This document shows, piece by piece, positions 1 to 7,830 of a stretch of DNA of 18,236 nucleotides. How positions within the stretch are numbered: position 1 is the stretch's first letter; the number at the start of each line of letters is the position of its first letter. The notes under the pieces are model-generated. The model had not been told where the DNA came from and did not search any database. It saw only the letters and a program-made list of their open reading frames with translations. The DNA comes from Ferruginibacter sp. (GTDB lineage Bacteria > Bacteroidota > Bacteroidia > Chitinophagales > Chitinophagaceae). The position numbers and the translations under genes were made by a program. The stretch covers positions 1-18,236 of the forward strand of contig JANXTN010000309.1 in NCBI GenBank assembly GCA_025352435.1. The letters run 5' to 3'.

Positions 1-1017
1 GTCATAATTTCTTACAAAACCTTGCCTGAATGCCAGCCCTTGCCAGTCATTATTAATAATAGGATCTACCACGCCATTCTTTACGGTTCCACCGGTGGCA
101 GTTAAAAAGTTCAACGTATTTGCTGCGTTGGGGCCATAGCGATTTACGTTAGCTTCGTAACCAAGTTGTACAGCCTGTGTAGCATCTAAAATTTCAAGTC
201 TTTTAATTACTTTGCTAAAACCAAGATAAGTCCCAAAATTGATTTTAGATTTTCCTTGCTTACCTTTTTTTGTCGTGATAATTACCACGCCGTTGGCTGC
301 CTGCGCTCCATATATAGAAGCTGTAGCAGGATCTTTCAGCACATCAATGCTTTCTATATCATCTGCATTTATACCGTTTAACAGACTTGATGATGTGGTA
401 GCTTCAAATCCGTTACCAACTCCTAAACCATTGGTGTTTCCTGACACAAGTTGAATTCCGTCTATGATGTATAAAGGGCTTACCGTACCGCCGGCGCCTG
501 CGGCTATGGAAGCTGCACCTCTTACTTTTACATTAATAGCACCACCCGGCACCCCATTAAAAGAATTTATTTGAACACCAGACATTTGTCCTTGAAGAGC
601 ATTTGTAAAAGCTCCCACAGGTTTATTTGCAATGTCTGATCCCTTCACAGTGCTCATGGGAGCGGATAAATCTCTCTTCCTTTTGGTTTCATAACCCACC
701 ACAACAATTTCATCCAGTTTTGTGTCGGTAGCTTTAAGAATAATATCAAGGCTGGTTTGAGTACCAATATTCACACGTTGAGCTTCAAAACCAACGCTAC
801 TGAACAAAATGGATCTAGTGTTCTTGGAGACAGCCACAGTGAACATACCGCCGTTATTCGTTTTCGTACCGTTTCTACCGTCAGATGATAGGACAGATAC
901 ACCGTCTACAGGCAACCCTTTTTCATCTACTATTTTTCCGGTGATCGTACGGTCTTGCGCAGATACATTCATCATCATGGCAAGAAAAACCGTCATGATT
1001 AGTATAATTTTTCTCAT
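1..1017 (-). CDS. SusC/RagA family TonB-linked outer membrane protein, N-terminal part
   Basis: This reading frame is open to the left edge, so only the first 339 residues are present of a family that is usually about 1000 residues long. It begins with a Sec signal peptide (residues 1-20, ending NVSA before QDRTITG). A carboxypeptidase-regulatory-like beta-sandwich follows at about 24-98. The plug domain starts near 105 (IVVVGYETKRKRDL) and contains the SusC hallmark PLYIIDGIQ at 181-189 and the motif IESIDVLKDPATASIYGAQA at 221-240, leading into ITTKKGK. Members of this family form the outer-membrane barrel through which SusD-captured oligosaccharides or peptides are imported with TonB energy. 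The start ATG is the first in frame and gives a normal signal peptide. Its SusD partner would lie beyond the left edge. The substrate cannot be told from the visible part. The family call is firm. Confidence 0.95.
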   Translation of the reverse strand, partial: MRKIILIMTVFLAMMMNVSAQDRTITGKIVDEKGLPVDGVSVLSSDGRNGTKTNNGGMFTVAVSKNTRSILFSSVGFEAQRVNIGTQTSLDIILKATDTKLDEIVVVGYETKRKRDLSAPMSTVKGSDIANKPVGAFTNALQGQMSGVQINSFNGVPGGAINVKVRGAASIAAGAGGTVSPLYIIDGIQLVSGNTNGLGVGNGFEATTSSSLLNGINADDIESIDVLKDPATASIYGAQAANGVVIITTKKGKQGKSKINFGTYLGFSKVIKRLEILDATQAVQLGYEANVNRYGPNAANTLNFLTATGGTVKNGVVDPIINNDWQGLAFRQGFVRNYD

Positions 1018-1327
1018 TGGTTAAATTTGGTTAATTGGGACAAATATAATTAGAAAGCATTCAAATGTTAAAATTTATACAACTTTTTTTCTTGTTACGC
1101 TGCGCATATTATACAATGATTCGTAGAGCAAAGAAGCTTAATTTGTTTTCTTCTTGTTGTTTTTTGTGATTTAAGTAACAATTAAGGTTCTATATATTAT
1201 AAAATGAAATAATTTACACGTATAATAAAAATAAATATGTGAAATTGGCTTTAGAAGTTTCTCACATCTTCATGAATTATTTGGTAAAATGCTTGCGATA
1301 GTGCCAATAAAGTCGGCATAAGTATTC
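1018..1327. other. intergenic region between left SusC and the RND-type gene
   Basis: This 310-base AT-rich spacer lies upstream of the left SusC gene and downstream of the RND-type gene, both on the minus strand. Apart from the possible SusC promoter at its left end I see no RNA gene, no convincing terminator and no coding sequence. Just past the RND stop, a minus-strand frame of only 22 codons begins (about 1317 down to 1252), but nothing supports it as a gene. Confidence 0.6.
1041..1065 (-). promoter_or_regulatory. possible Bacteroidota promoter for the left SusC gene
   Basis: Read on the minus strand, TATATTTG (1041-1048) matches the Bacteroidota -7 consensus TAnnTTTG and lies 23 bases from the SusC start codon. 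A TTTG (1062-1065) sits 13 bases further upstream, which is shorter than the usual 17-23 base gap, so the -33 element is doubtful. Confidence 0.35.
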
Positions 1328-3667
1328 TTATTTTTTACCAAAAAGTAGAAGTAACACAGGCAACAATACCAAATTAGTAATAGTAGCAACGAATAAAGTA
1401 ACAGAGGTTAACCAGCCGAGAGCAAATGTGCCACCGAAGCTGCTGGCGCAGAAAATGATGAAGCCTGCAGTGAGAACGAGTGATGTATAAATTATGCTAA
1501 GCCCTGTTTGGTGAATAGTGCTTTTAACTGCTGCTGGAATATCGTTGTCGTGCTCGGGCAAGACCTGTTTATAATTCACCAAAAATCGAATGGTAATATC
1601 TATGGCAATGCCGAGGGCTACACTAAATATTAAAACAGTTGAGGGTTTTAAAGCTACACCCACCCAGCCCATAATACCTGCGGTAACAAGCAATGGAATA
1701 ACATTGGGGATGAGGGAACATAATAAGATTCTGAATGAACGAAAGAGGAACAGCATACAGATGGCGATGAGCAAAAATGCCCATGCAATGCTTTCTTTAA
1801 GGCCATTTATAATAAACTTACTACCTTCTAAAAAAGTAATGCTTGTCCCCGTGAGCGTTACTTTATAACTGCTGTCAAACAATTCATTAGACCTTTTTTG
1901 GATTTTATTAAGCAAGCCCGGCAAAGCTTCTGTGCCTACATCAGCCATGCTTACACTTATCCGTGTTGTTTGAGATGCTGTGTCTATAAAACTACGCAAG
2001 GTTTTGGCAAAGTTATTTGCATTTGCGCCAGTATCTTTTGATGGACGAAGGTATTCACCAACAAAAGCACCATCAAAAGTATTAGGCATTAAGTAGTTTG
2101 CAGAATCACCTTCATAAAAACCCTGCTTGGCAAATTTTAAACCTTCTGCAAGGGTTAATGGCTTAGTCATTTCTTTTTGCTCGCCTATAAATTGTGCAAG
2201 CGAGTCTACCCTACCAAAAACGACCAATGATTTTAGTCCTGATAACCCTCTTCTCTTTTTTGTATCAACCATTATCTCCAGCGGCATCACTCCCTTAAAG
2301 TTTCTCTCAAAATATTTTAGGTCTGTATAGATCTTATCTTTTTTAGGAAGGTCATCTACTATGTATGCTACATTTTTTAAACGCAACACACCAATTAGCG
2401 AAAACACCACTACTAATAATGTAATAATGAGGACAGGTTTCTTGTAAATAAAAACCCATTTTTCCAGAAGGTTCAATGTGCTTTCTATAAGCTTATTACT
2501 AAGGTATTTTAATTGGTCGCTGCCGGGTGGTTGCAACAAACTTAATATTGATGGTAGTAAAATAAGTGACACAAAGAATATCACCATAATGCTTATGCCT
2601 GCCACTACACCAAACTCCTGCAGTATTTCACTTTTTGTAAATGCAAACACCGCAAACCCAATAGCGGCAGTAATGTTACAAAATAAAGTTACCACACCCA
2701 TTTTACTTACCATAGCTACGAGTGCATTGTTTTTGCGCTCTGCCGTGTTTGTATTCTCTGCATCTTTTAAATAAGAGCTGTGGTATTTATTTATAAAGTA
2801 AATGCAGTTTGGTATGCCTATTACCACAACTAACGATGGTATTAAAGCTGTAAGTAAAGTAATTTGATAGCCGCATAAATAGGTAATACCGAGCGTCCAG
2901 ATAACCCCAATAATTACAACGGCTAAAGAAAGTAAGGTGGTGCTGATGGATCTAAAAAATAAGAGCAATATCAACACACTTAAACCAAGCGATGCAAGCA
3001 AAAAAAGTTTCATTTCTTTTTTTATTCTGTCTGCCAAAATTGTCCTTATCAACGGTAGCCCGCTTGCATGTACTTCTATTCCACTCTCCTTTTCAAAACG
3101 GTTTAATTGGTCTATAATTTTGTTCAAAACTGCCGTTCTCTTTTCACTGCTGAAAATCGTTTTATTCACCCTTACGGCCATTAAATAACTTCCTGTATTT
3201 TTATTGTACAACCTATCGTTGTAAAAAGGAAGATTATTAAATACCGCCACCATGCTATCCAGTTCTTGTTGTGTATTAATGGTATCTGTAAATATTTTTG
3301 TGGCATTCAATTTTTCTGTCTCAATATTCTTTACAAGATTAAAAGCACCTGGCACACTTAAAATATCTTCTACCCCTGCAATAGCCTTCAAGTTTTGTTG
3401 CAGTTGCTGATATTGCTTAAATGTTTTTAAAGTGAACAAATCTTTTGTTGTAATACCCACCACCAGCAGGTTTCCATCATCCCCAAACTTATTTTTAAAT
3501 GCTGTGTAATCTTTGTACTTGGGATTATCTGTGGGAATCGCTTTAGAAAATTCGTAACTCAGTTTTACTTTCGATGCCTCATAACCCATGAATGCAGTAG
3601 ATACCATCAGAACAACCAATAAAACGAAACGGTTTTTTATTACAAACTTTGCCAGCGATCGCCACAT
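1328..3667 (-). CDS. MMPL/RND superfamily transporter (predicted exporter)
   Basis: This 779-residue protein has the two-fold RND architecture. TM1 is at about 12-28, a large periplasmic domain at about 30-215, and a five-helix bundle at about 219-378. A second copy follows, with TM7 at about 409-428, a periplasmic loop to about 600, and a second helix bundle to the C terminus. It is shorter than tripartite AcrB-type pumps (about 1000 residues) and fits the MMPL/HpnN/Patched-like branch. The mid-membrane positions expected to relay protons hold Asn287 (GIPNCIYF) in the first half and Asp690 (GIAIDITI) in the second. No membrane-fusion protein or TolC gene is adjacent, so it probably acts alone at the inner membrane on a lipid-like or hydrophobic cargo; that is inference. 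It is divergent from recO with a 110-base gap. Confidence 0.85.
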   Translation of the reverse strand: MWRSLAKFVIKNRFVLLVVLMVSTAFMGYEASKVKLSYEFSKAIPTDNPKYKDYTAFKNKFGDDGNLLVVGITTKDLFTLKTFKQYQQLQQNLKAIAGVEDILSVPGAFNLVKNIETEKLNATKIFTDTINTQQELDSMVAVFNNLPFYNDRLYNKNTGSYLMAVRVNKTIFSSEKRTAVLNKIIDQLNRFEKESGIEVHASGLPLIRTILADRIKKEMKLFLLASLGLSVLILLLFFRSISTTLLSLAVVIIGVIWTLGITYLCGYQITLLTALIPSLVVVIGIPNCIYFINKYHSSYLKDAENTNTAERKNNALVAMVSKMGVVTLFCNITAAIGFAVFAFTKSEILQEFGVVAGISIMVIFFVSLILLPSILSLLQPPGSDQLKYLSNKLIESTLNLLEKWVFIYKKPVLIITLLVVVFSLIGVLRLKNVAYIVDDLPKKDKIYTDLKYFERNFKGVMPLEIMVDTKKRRGLSGLKSLVVFGRVDSLAQFIGEQKEMTKPLTLAEGLKFAKQGFYEGDSANYLMPNTFDGAFVGEYLRPSKDTGANANNFAKTLRSFIDTASQTTRISVSMADVGTEALPGLLNKIQKRSNELFDSSYKVTLTGTSITFLEGSKFIINGLKESIAWAFLLIAICMLFLFRSFRILLCSLIPNVIPLLVTAGIMGWVGVALKPSTVLIFSVALGIAIDITIRFLVNYKQVLPEHDNDIPAAVKSTIHQTGLSIIYTSLVLTAGFIIFCASSFGGTFALGWLTSVTLFVATITNLVLLPVLLLLFGKK

Positions 3668-3681
3668 AAATATTATCAGTT

Positions 3682-3709
3682 AAAAAGTATTTTAAAATAT
3701 ATTTACAAA
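3682..3709 (-). promoter_or_regulatory. possible promoter for the RND-type gene
   Basis: On the minus strand, TTTG (3706-3709) is followed after 16 bases by TACTTTTT (3682-3689), a 7 of 8 match to TAnnTTTG. It lies 14 bases from the start codon in the RND-recO divergent spacer. The region is AT-rich, so chance matches are likely. Confidence 0.3.
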
Positions 3710-3777
3710 GAAAGATTAAAAGTTTTTAAAAGACCGCATAAAAACGCATACGCACATCGTGTATTGTAACAGCCCAC

Positions 3778-4509
3778 ATGTTTAAAACCAGCGCCATTAT
3801 TCTTCGTACGATAAAGTATGGAGAAACAAGCCTTGTCGTTACTGCATTTACAGAACTTTTCGGCCTGCAAACTTACATGGTGAATGGTGTGCGTACCGCA
3901 AAAAAAACAGGGTTGAAAGCATCGCTGTACCAGCCTGCATCTGTTGTTGAAATGGAAGTATATCACAATGACCGTAACAGTATGCACCGCATAAGAGAGA
4001 TAAACAGAGTTCATGTATTTAAAAATATTCTTACAGATGTGGTTAAAAACAGCGTAGCGCTTTTTTTAATGGAACTGCTCTATAAATTATTGAAACAGCC
4101 TGAGCAAAACAGCGACCTGTTTTATTTTTGCGAAGATTCTCTACTGCAGTTAGATGAGGCCCCACCGCATGTTACGGCCAATATGCCTTTATTTTTAGCT
4201 CTGCATATCAGCCATTTCTTTGGTTTTAAAATAGATGATAATTATGCACCCGAATATTCTTTTTTAGATTTACAGGAAGGGAATTTTGTTGATATTCGCC
4301 CTCATCATATAAATTTTATGGAGGGTGAAAATGCAGCATTGACTGCAGAGTTACTTAAGATAATGCTCCCCTCTGAACTTGATGATATAAAAATGAACCA
4401 TTTTAAAAGAAGGGAGCTACTTGCGAAATACATGGAATATTACACGCTGCACATGAATGATTTTGGCACAATGAAAACCCTGCAGGTAATGCAAGAAGTA
4501 TTGGGATAA
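3778..4509 (+). CDS. recO: DNA repair protein RecO
   Basis: This 243-residue protein is of normal length for RecO, which anneals single strands and helps RecR load RecA at gaps (RecFOR pathway, cytoplasm). The N-terminal OB-fold is seen at about 1-80, with the family-typical ILRTIKYGETSLVVTAFTE stretch at 8-26 followed by GLQTYMVNGVR. A mostly helical C-terminal domain covers about 85-243. Only one cysteine is present (in FYFCEDS), so the four-cysteine zinc motif found in some RecO proteins is absent. The chosen ATG starts directly at the OB-fold (MFKTSAIILR). It stands alone on the plus strand, divergent from the RND-type gene and convergent with the downstream lipoprotein gene, whose stop lies only 8 bases away; no hairpin terminator is visible in that gap. 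Confidence 0.93.
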   Translation: MFKTSAIILRTIKYGETSLVVTAFTELFGLQTYMVNGVRTAKKTGLKASLYQPASVVEMEVYHNDRNSMHRIREINRVHVFKNILTDVVKNSVALFLMELLYKLLKQPEQNSDLFYFCEDSLLQLDEAPPHVTANMPLFLALHISHFFGFKIDDNYAPEYSFLDLQEGNFVDIRPHHINFMEGENAALTAELLKIMLPSELDDIKMNHFKRRELLAKYMEYYTLHMNDFGTMKTLQVMQEVLG

Positions 4510-4517
4510 TTTTTTCT

Positions 4518-5441
4518 TTATTTAGCCATATTAAATTGATACATAAATCCTGACCCACCCGGTTTACCTTCGGAACTAATATATAAAGTACCATTTGGTG
4601 CAAAGCACATTCCTTCAGGTTGTCTTAATATTTCCCTGTCTATTAGCTCAAAGTTTTTTAATACCCCGCCATGCGTAAACACAGCAAGACATTTTGTTTC
4701 TTTCGTGGAAAGTATATAAATATCATGTGTTACAGGATGCACTGCAATAGCTGATGGATAGAAGCTTTCCTTCTCTCCGGTTAATGCTTTAAAATCTTTT
4801 TTATGTATCAGCATGAAAGGTGTTTCCGCAACGGAATCTGTAGCCATGTTAAACTGGTAAACTCCCCTTGTAGATTTTTTTTCATCTTCCTCACCTGCAT
4901 TATTTTTACAGGCTATTAGAATATTTTTGGTAACCGGATCGTAACCGATTCCCTCAGTATTATTTTCTTTTGATAAAAAAGTTGGTATTTCTTTTACCTG
5001 TGGCTTTGTTTGCCAGTCTGTTATTTTATAAATACTGCCATGGCTCCACAATGCATAAGCTGTATTACCTACCAATACCACATCTTCCACATCAAACTTT
5101 TTTCCCGAAGGAACTTCCTTAAAGGGCACTTTTTTTTCTATGGTTGCCGATGTATCTTTTAGGTTAATAAGATAAAGGTTTGGAGTCAAGTCTTCAATAA
5201 CCAAGAAATGGTTTGAATCTATAAAACTGTTACCGGATATTTCCAGTAGTTCTTCAGGCAGCCGCCATTTTCTTTGCGGGTGTGCAAGATCATAGAGCAT
5301 AGGCTCAGCCTTTTTTGAAGCAGTTTCTACATTGTCAGTCTTTGTGTTATCGACTTCAGTTTTTTGGGTTTTTCCCTTGCAAGAAATCACCACGGTACAC
5401 AACATAATGTTTATTGCAAAAAAGGATGTTGTAATTTTCAT
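4518..5441 (-). CDS. SdiA-regulated-like beta-propeller lipoprotein
   Basis: This 307-residue protein begins with a lipoprotein signal peptide whose lipobox VVIS-Cys21 predicts lipidation and anchoring at the outer or inner membrane. A charged linker (22-45) precedes a repeated beta-propeller-like region with blades such as FDVEDVVLVGNTAYALW, NTEGIGYDPVTKNILIACK, FYPSAIAVHPVTHDIYILS and QPEGMCFAPNGTLYISSEGK. This pattern of EGI/EGM followed by a statement of what is displayed matches the SdiA-regulated (E. coli YjiK-like) family, whose biochemical role is not established. It is the last gene of the minus-strand row after the CDF exporter, but a 103-base gap separates them, so it may have its own promoter. 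A link to metal handling is only suggested by position. Confidence 0.8.
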   Translation of the reverse strand: MKITTSFFAINIMLCTVVISCKGKTQKTEVDNTKTDNVETASKKAEPMLYDLAHPQRKWRLPEELLEISGNSFIDSNHFLVIEDLTPNLYLINLKDTSATIEKKVPFKEVPSGKKFDVEDVVLVGNTAYALWSHGSIYKITDWQTKPQVKEIPTFLSKENNTEGIGYDPVTKNILIACKNNAGEEDEKKSTRGVYQFNMATDSVAETPFMLIHKKDFKALTGEKESFYPSAIAVHPVTHDIYILSTKETKCLAVFTHGGVLKNFELIDREILRQPEGMCFAPNGTLYISSEGKPGGSGFMYQFNMAK

Positions 5442-5544
5442 GGTTTTATTTATTTGATAAAGCTATTGAATAGATCAGTAATGATTTTAATTTTTGAAAA
5501 TAGTACAAACTGAATGTCGCAATGTTGCATAGGGTTAAACCGTT

Positions 5545-6468
5545 TTAGCAGACTTGCTGTTTACAAATTGCTGTTTCCGTTTCAAGAGTGGCATGTTGAA
5601 TATTAAGATGCAACAATGCGTGTTTAATATTAAACTTTAGCTTATCAATTTCTACCATAGATAAATTGTCTGATACCACTAAATGCCCTGTCATGGCGTT
5701 TTCTGTGGTACTTATGGCCCATACATGTAGGTGATGAAAGTCTATAACTCCTGTAGTATTTAAAACCTCCTTATTTACCTTAGGTAGATCTACATTTTCA
5801 GGCACCCCATCTAATGAAAGCCTTAGACTTTTTTTCAATAATCCCCATGTACTCACTATTATTACCCCGCAAATAATCAGACTTAGCACAGTATCTATCC
5901 AATACAAATGAGTGTAATAAATTACAATTCCTCCAATTACCAAGCCGAGCGATACCAGCGCATCTGATGCTAAATGAAGAAATGCAGCTTTCACGTTTAT
6001 ATCACTTTCTTTATCTCTAAAAAACATAAATGCAGAGATACCGTTTATGAAAATTCCGATAGCTGCTATAATGGCTATGGTCACTCCAGGTATTGGCTCT
6101 TGGTTTTTAAACCTCACTATGGCTTCATAACCTATAGCCCCAATAGAAATTAAAAGAATAACAGCATTTAGCAAAGAAATCAGGATGGATGATTTCTTAT
6201 ATCCGTAAGTATATTTCTCTGTAGATTTTGATGTAGATAATTTAAATGCAATCATGGCCAATGCTAAACCTGCAACATCTAAAAAGTTATGTCCGGCATC
6301 TGAAAGCAATGATAAAGAATGAATTCTTAAACCGATAACGACCTGAATGATTACGTATGCTAGGTTTAGAATAATACCAATAATAAATGCGTTGTTTAAG
6401 TTGGTAATTACAGGCACATGGCTGTGGCTGTGGCCTGCATGATTATGGTCAGAATGATTGTGTGCCAT
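5545..6468 (-). CDS. cation diffusion facilitator family transporter (Zn2+-type exporter)
   Basis: This 307-residue protein exports divalent metal from the cytoplasm in exchange for protons. Six transmembrane helices lie between about 24 and 210, followed by a cytoplasmic C-terminal domain with the typical FHHLHVWAIS strand (244-253). Both metal-site signatures are of the HxxxD kind, His60/Asp64 in TM2 (DAGHNFLDV) and His165/Asp169 in TM5 (HLASDALVSLG), the pattern linked to Zn2+ (and Cd2+) preference in CzcD, ZitB and animal ZnT proteins. The N terminus carries seven histidines within residues 3-17, and the C terminus ends with two cysteines four residues apart (CKQQVC), both possible metal-binding tails. 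It starts 10 bases after the porin stop, which indicates co-transcription with the porin and mgtE. The metal is inferred from motifs only. Confidence 0.92.
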   Translation of the reverse strand: MAHNHSDHNHAGHSHSHVPVITNLNNAFIIGIILNLAYVIIQVVIGLRIHSLSLLSDAGHNFLDVAGLALAMIAFKLSTSKSTEKYTYGYKKSSILISLLNAVILLISIGAIGYEAIVRFKNQEPIPGVTIAIIAAIGIFINGISAFMFFRDKESDINVKAAFLHLASDALVSLGLVIGGIVIYYTHLYWIDTVLSLIICGVIIVSTWGLLKKSLRLSLDGVPENVDLPKVNKEVLNTTGVIDFHHLHVWAISTTENAMTGHLVVSDNLSMVEIDKLKFNIKHALLHLNIQHATLETETAICKQQVC

Positions 6469-6478
6469 TGATTTTAAT

Positions 6479-7813
6479 TTAAAGTTCTATATGTCCTCTT
6501 ATTGCAAATACGTGAACAGGGCCACGATCTTTGTTATAAGCAGGGTTGTTCACAAACTGGTAATCAGCAGATACAAACAGAGAGCTTGCTATTTGGGCTT
6601 TATAATATAGTTCCGTTATTGTTTCCATTCCATAATGTAATTTTCCATCGCCTATAATAAAACCATATAACCCAGCTTGTAGAAAAGCCTGGTGCTCTGT
6701 AGAAATTCCGTTAATAACCTGTGCCAGTCCAATATTATCGTTGGGTCTTTTCCAAGTGTTACCTTTAACTTGGGCACCTGCACTTATACTTCTATCAATT
6801 TCTGTGAAAGCCCAGGTGGCCGTTTTACCATCATTCCAACTTGCTTTAAAAAATGCTCCTGTAGTGGCTGATATTTCTTTTTCCGCATTAATGCCAAAAC
6901 CATATTTCACCCCACCATATTTCTTCCATTCTTTTTCTCCCCTATACACATCCACGCTTGCGCTGTCGCCTAGTTTTACCTGCGCCAATGTGGTACTATA
7001 TGTAGGCGCCTGAGATATGGAATGAAAGAATAACAATCTAATAATTGTAGGATGCTTTGCAGCAAATCTTTTTTCCAGCTCAAGTGTTTCTGAATGGGCT
7101 TTCGTTATTTTATAATCTAATTGTAATCCATTTGCCTTGCGGGGCACCAACACAGATGATATGCGAATAGCAAAGGAAGGCTTTATATATTCCGCCACCA
7201 CTCCCTGCGTGTAACCTCTTGTATCAGCAGGATAATCCCATGCTGCATTACTCATTAATGACCAGTTCAAAAATTGAGAACGCGGATCATGACTGTAAGT
7301 ATTTTTATCAAAAAAATCTGATAGACTGATTTTGCCTACAGACAGAGTAATTCTGGAAGTGGGAATATTTTCCTCCACTCTATTTACATCCTGCAAGACA
7401 TTTTCATAGGCTGTATTTTTTAGTGGAAAATGCTCCTGAAAAAATAATCGAGCTGCATATAAAACAGGTGCTGTGCTTCCAATGCGAAATGTTTCGCCAT
7501 TGGTAAAACCCGCAATACCTTTTGCAGCACTTATTCCTGAACCTCCCGTAATTTCAGGATTAAAATAAAGGGCTGCATGTTTCCATAATTTATGGCCTAC
7601 AAATAAAGTAGTAGTTAGGGATAATTTTTTATTTTCTGCTTCACTGCTTAAACTGTTTTCGCCCTCATATTTTGCATTGAAAGATGGATGAGCCTGGTTA
7701 ATTGCCGTTAGTTGAAAATGATAACTCCAGTTTCTATTGCTATCAACAAAAGCCTGTGCAAACGCGGGTGTGGAAGCTGTGTATAAAAAAAATGCTACTA
7801 TTATTTGTTTCAT
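6479..7813 (-). CDS. OprB-like (carbohydrate porin family) outer membrane porin
   Basis: This 444-residue protein has a Sec signal peptide (about 1-19, ending AFA before QAF). The mature part is an alternating, aromatic-rich beta-barrel with stretches typical of Bacteroidota proteins annotated as carbohydrate porin: WSYHFQLTAINQAHPSF (29-45), LYFNPEITGGSGIS, GIAGFTNGETFRIGS and ITLSVGKISLSDFFDKNTYS. It ends HVFAIRGHIEL, and the C-terminal strand with alternating hydrophobics fits outer-membrane assembly. The family name implies sugar diffusion, but the gene sits 17 bases after mgtE and 10 bases before a CDF metal exporter, so a role in passing divalent cations across the outer membrane is a reasonable inference. 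No sugar-handling gene is next to it. The barrel call is strong; the substrate is unknown. Confidence 0.8.
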   Translation of the reverse strand: MKQIIVAFFLYTASTPAFAQAFVDSNRNWSYHFQLTAINQAHPSFNAKYEGENSLSSEAENKKLSLTTTLFVGHKLWKHAALYFNPEITGGSGISAAKGIAGFTNGETFRIGSTAPVLYAARLFFQEHFPLKNTAYENVLQDVNRVEENIPTSRITLSVGKISLSDFFDKNTYSHDPRSQFLNWSLMSNAAWDYPADTRGYTQGVVAEYIKPSFAIRISSVLVPRKANGLQLDYKITKAHSETLELEKRFAAKHPTIIRLLFFHSISQAPTYSTTLAQVKLGDSASVDVYRGEKEWKKYGGVKYGFGINAEKEISATTGAFFKASWNDGKTATWAFTEIDRSISAGAQVKGNTWKRPNDNIGLAQVINGISTEHQAFLQAGLYGFIIGDGKLHYGMETITELYYKAQIASSLFVSADYQFVNNPAYNKDRGPVHVFAIRGHIEL

Positions 7814-7830
7814 TTAACCCAGCTTGTTTT

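Noticed and set aside
1252..1317. Short minus-strand frame of 22 codons after the RND-type gene
   Set aside because: Too short, no start signal and no recognisable similarity; a chance open frame in spacer DNA is more likely.
1268..1320. Terminator after the RND-type gene
   Set aside because: Only a 4-base stem (TGCC/GGCA) without a T-run is present.
1328..3667. Heavy-metal or multidrug tripartite RND pump
   Set aside because: The protein is too short for that class (779 residues) and there is no membrane-fusion or TolC-type gene beside it.
3703..4014. 103-codon minus-strand frame over recO
   Set aside because: It overlaps the well-supported recO frame antisense and its translation is rich in Cys, His and Phe with no domain.
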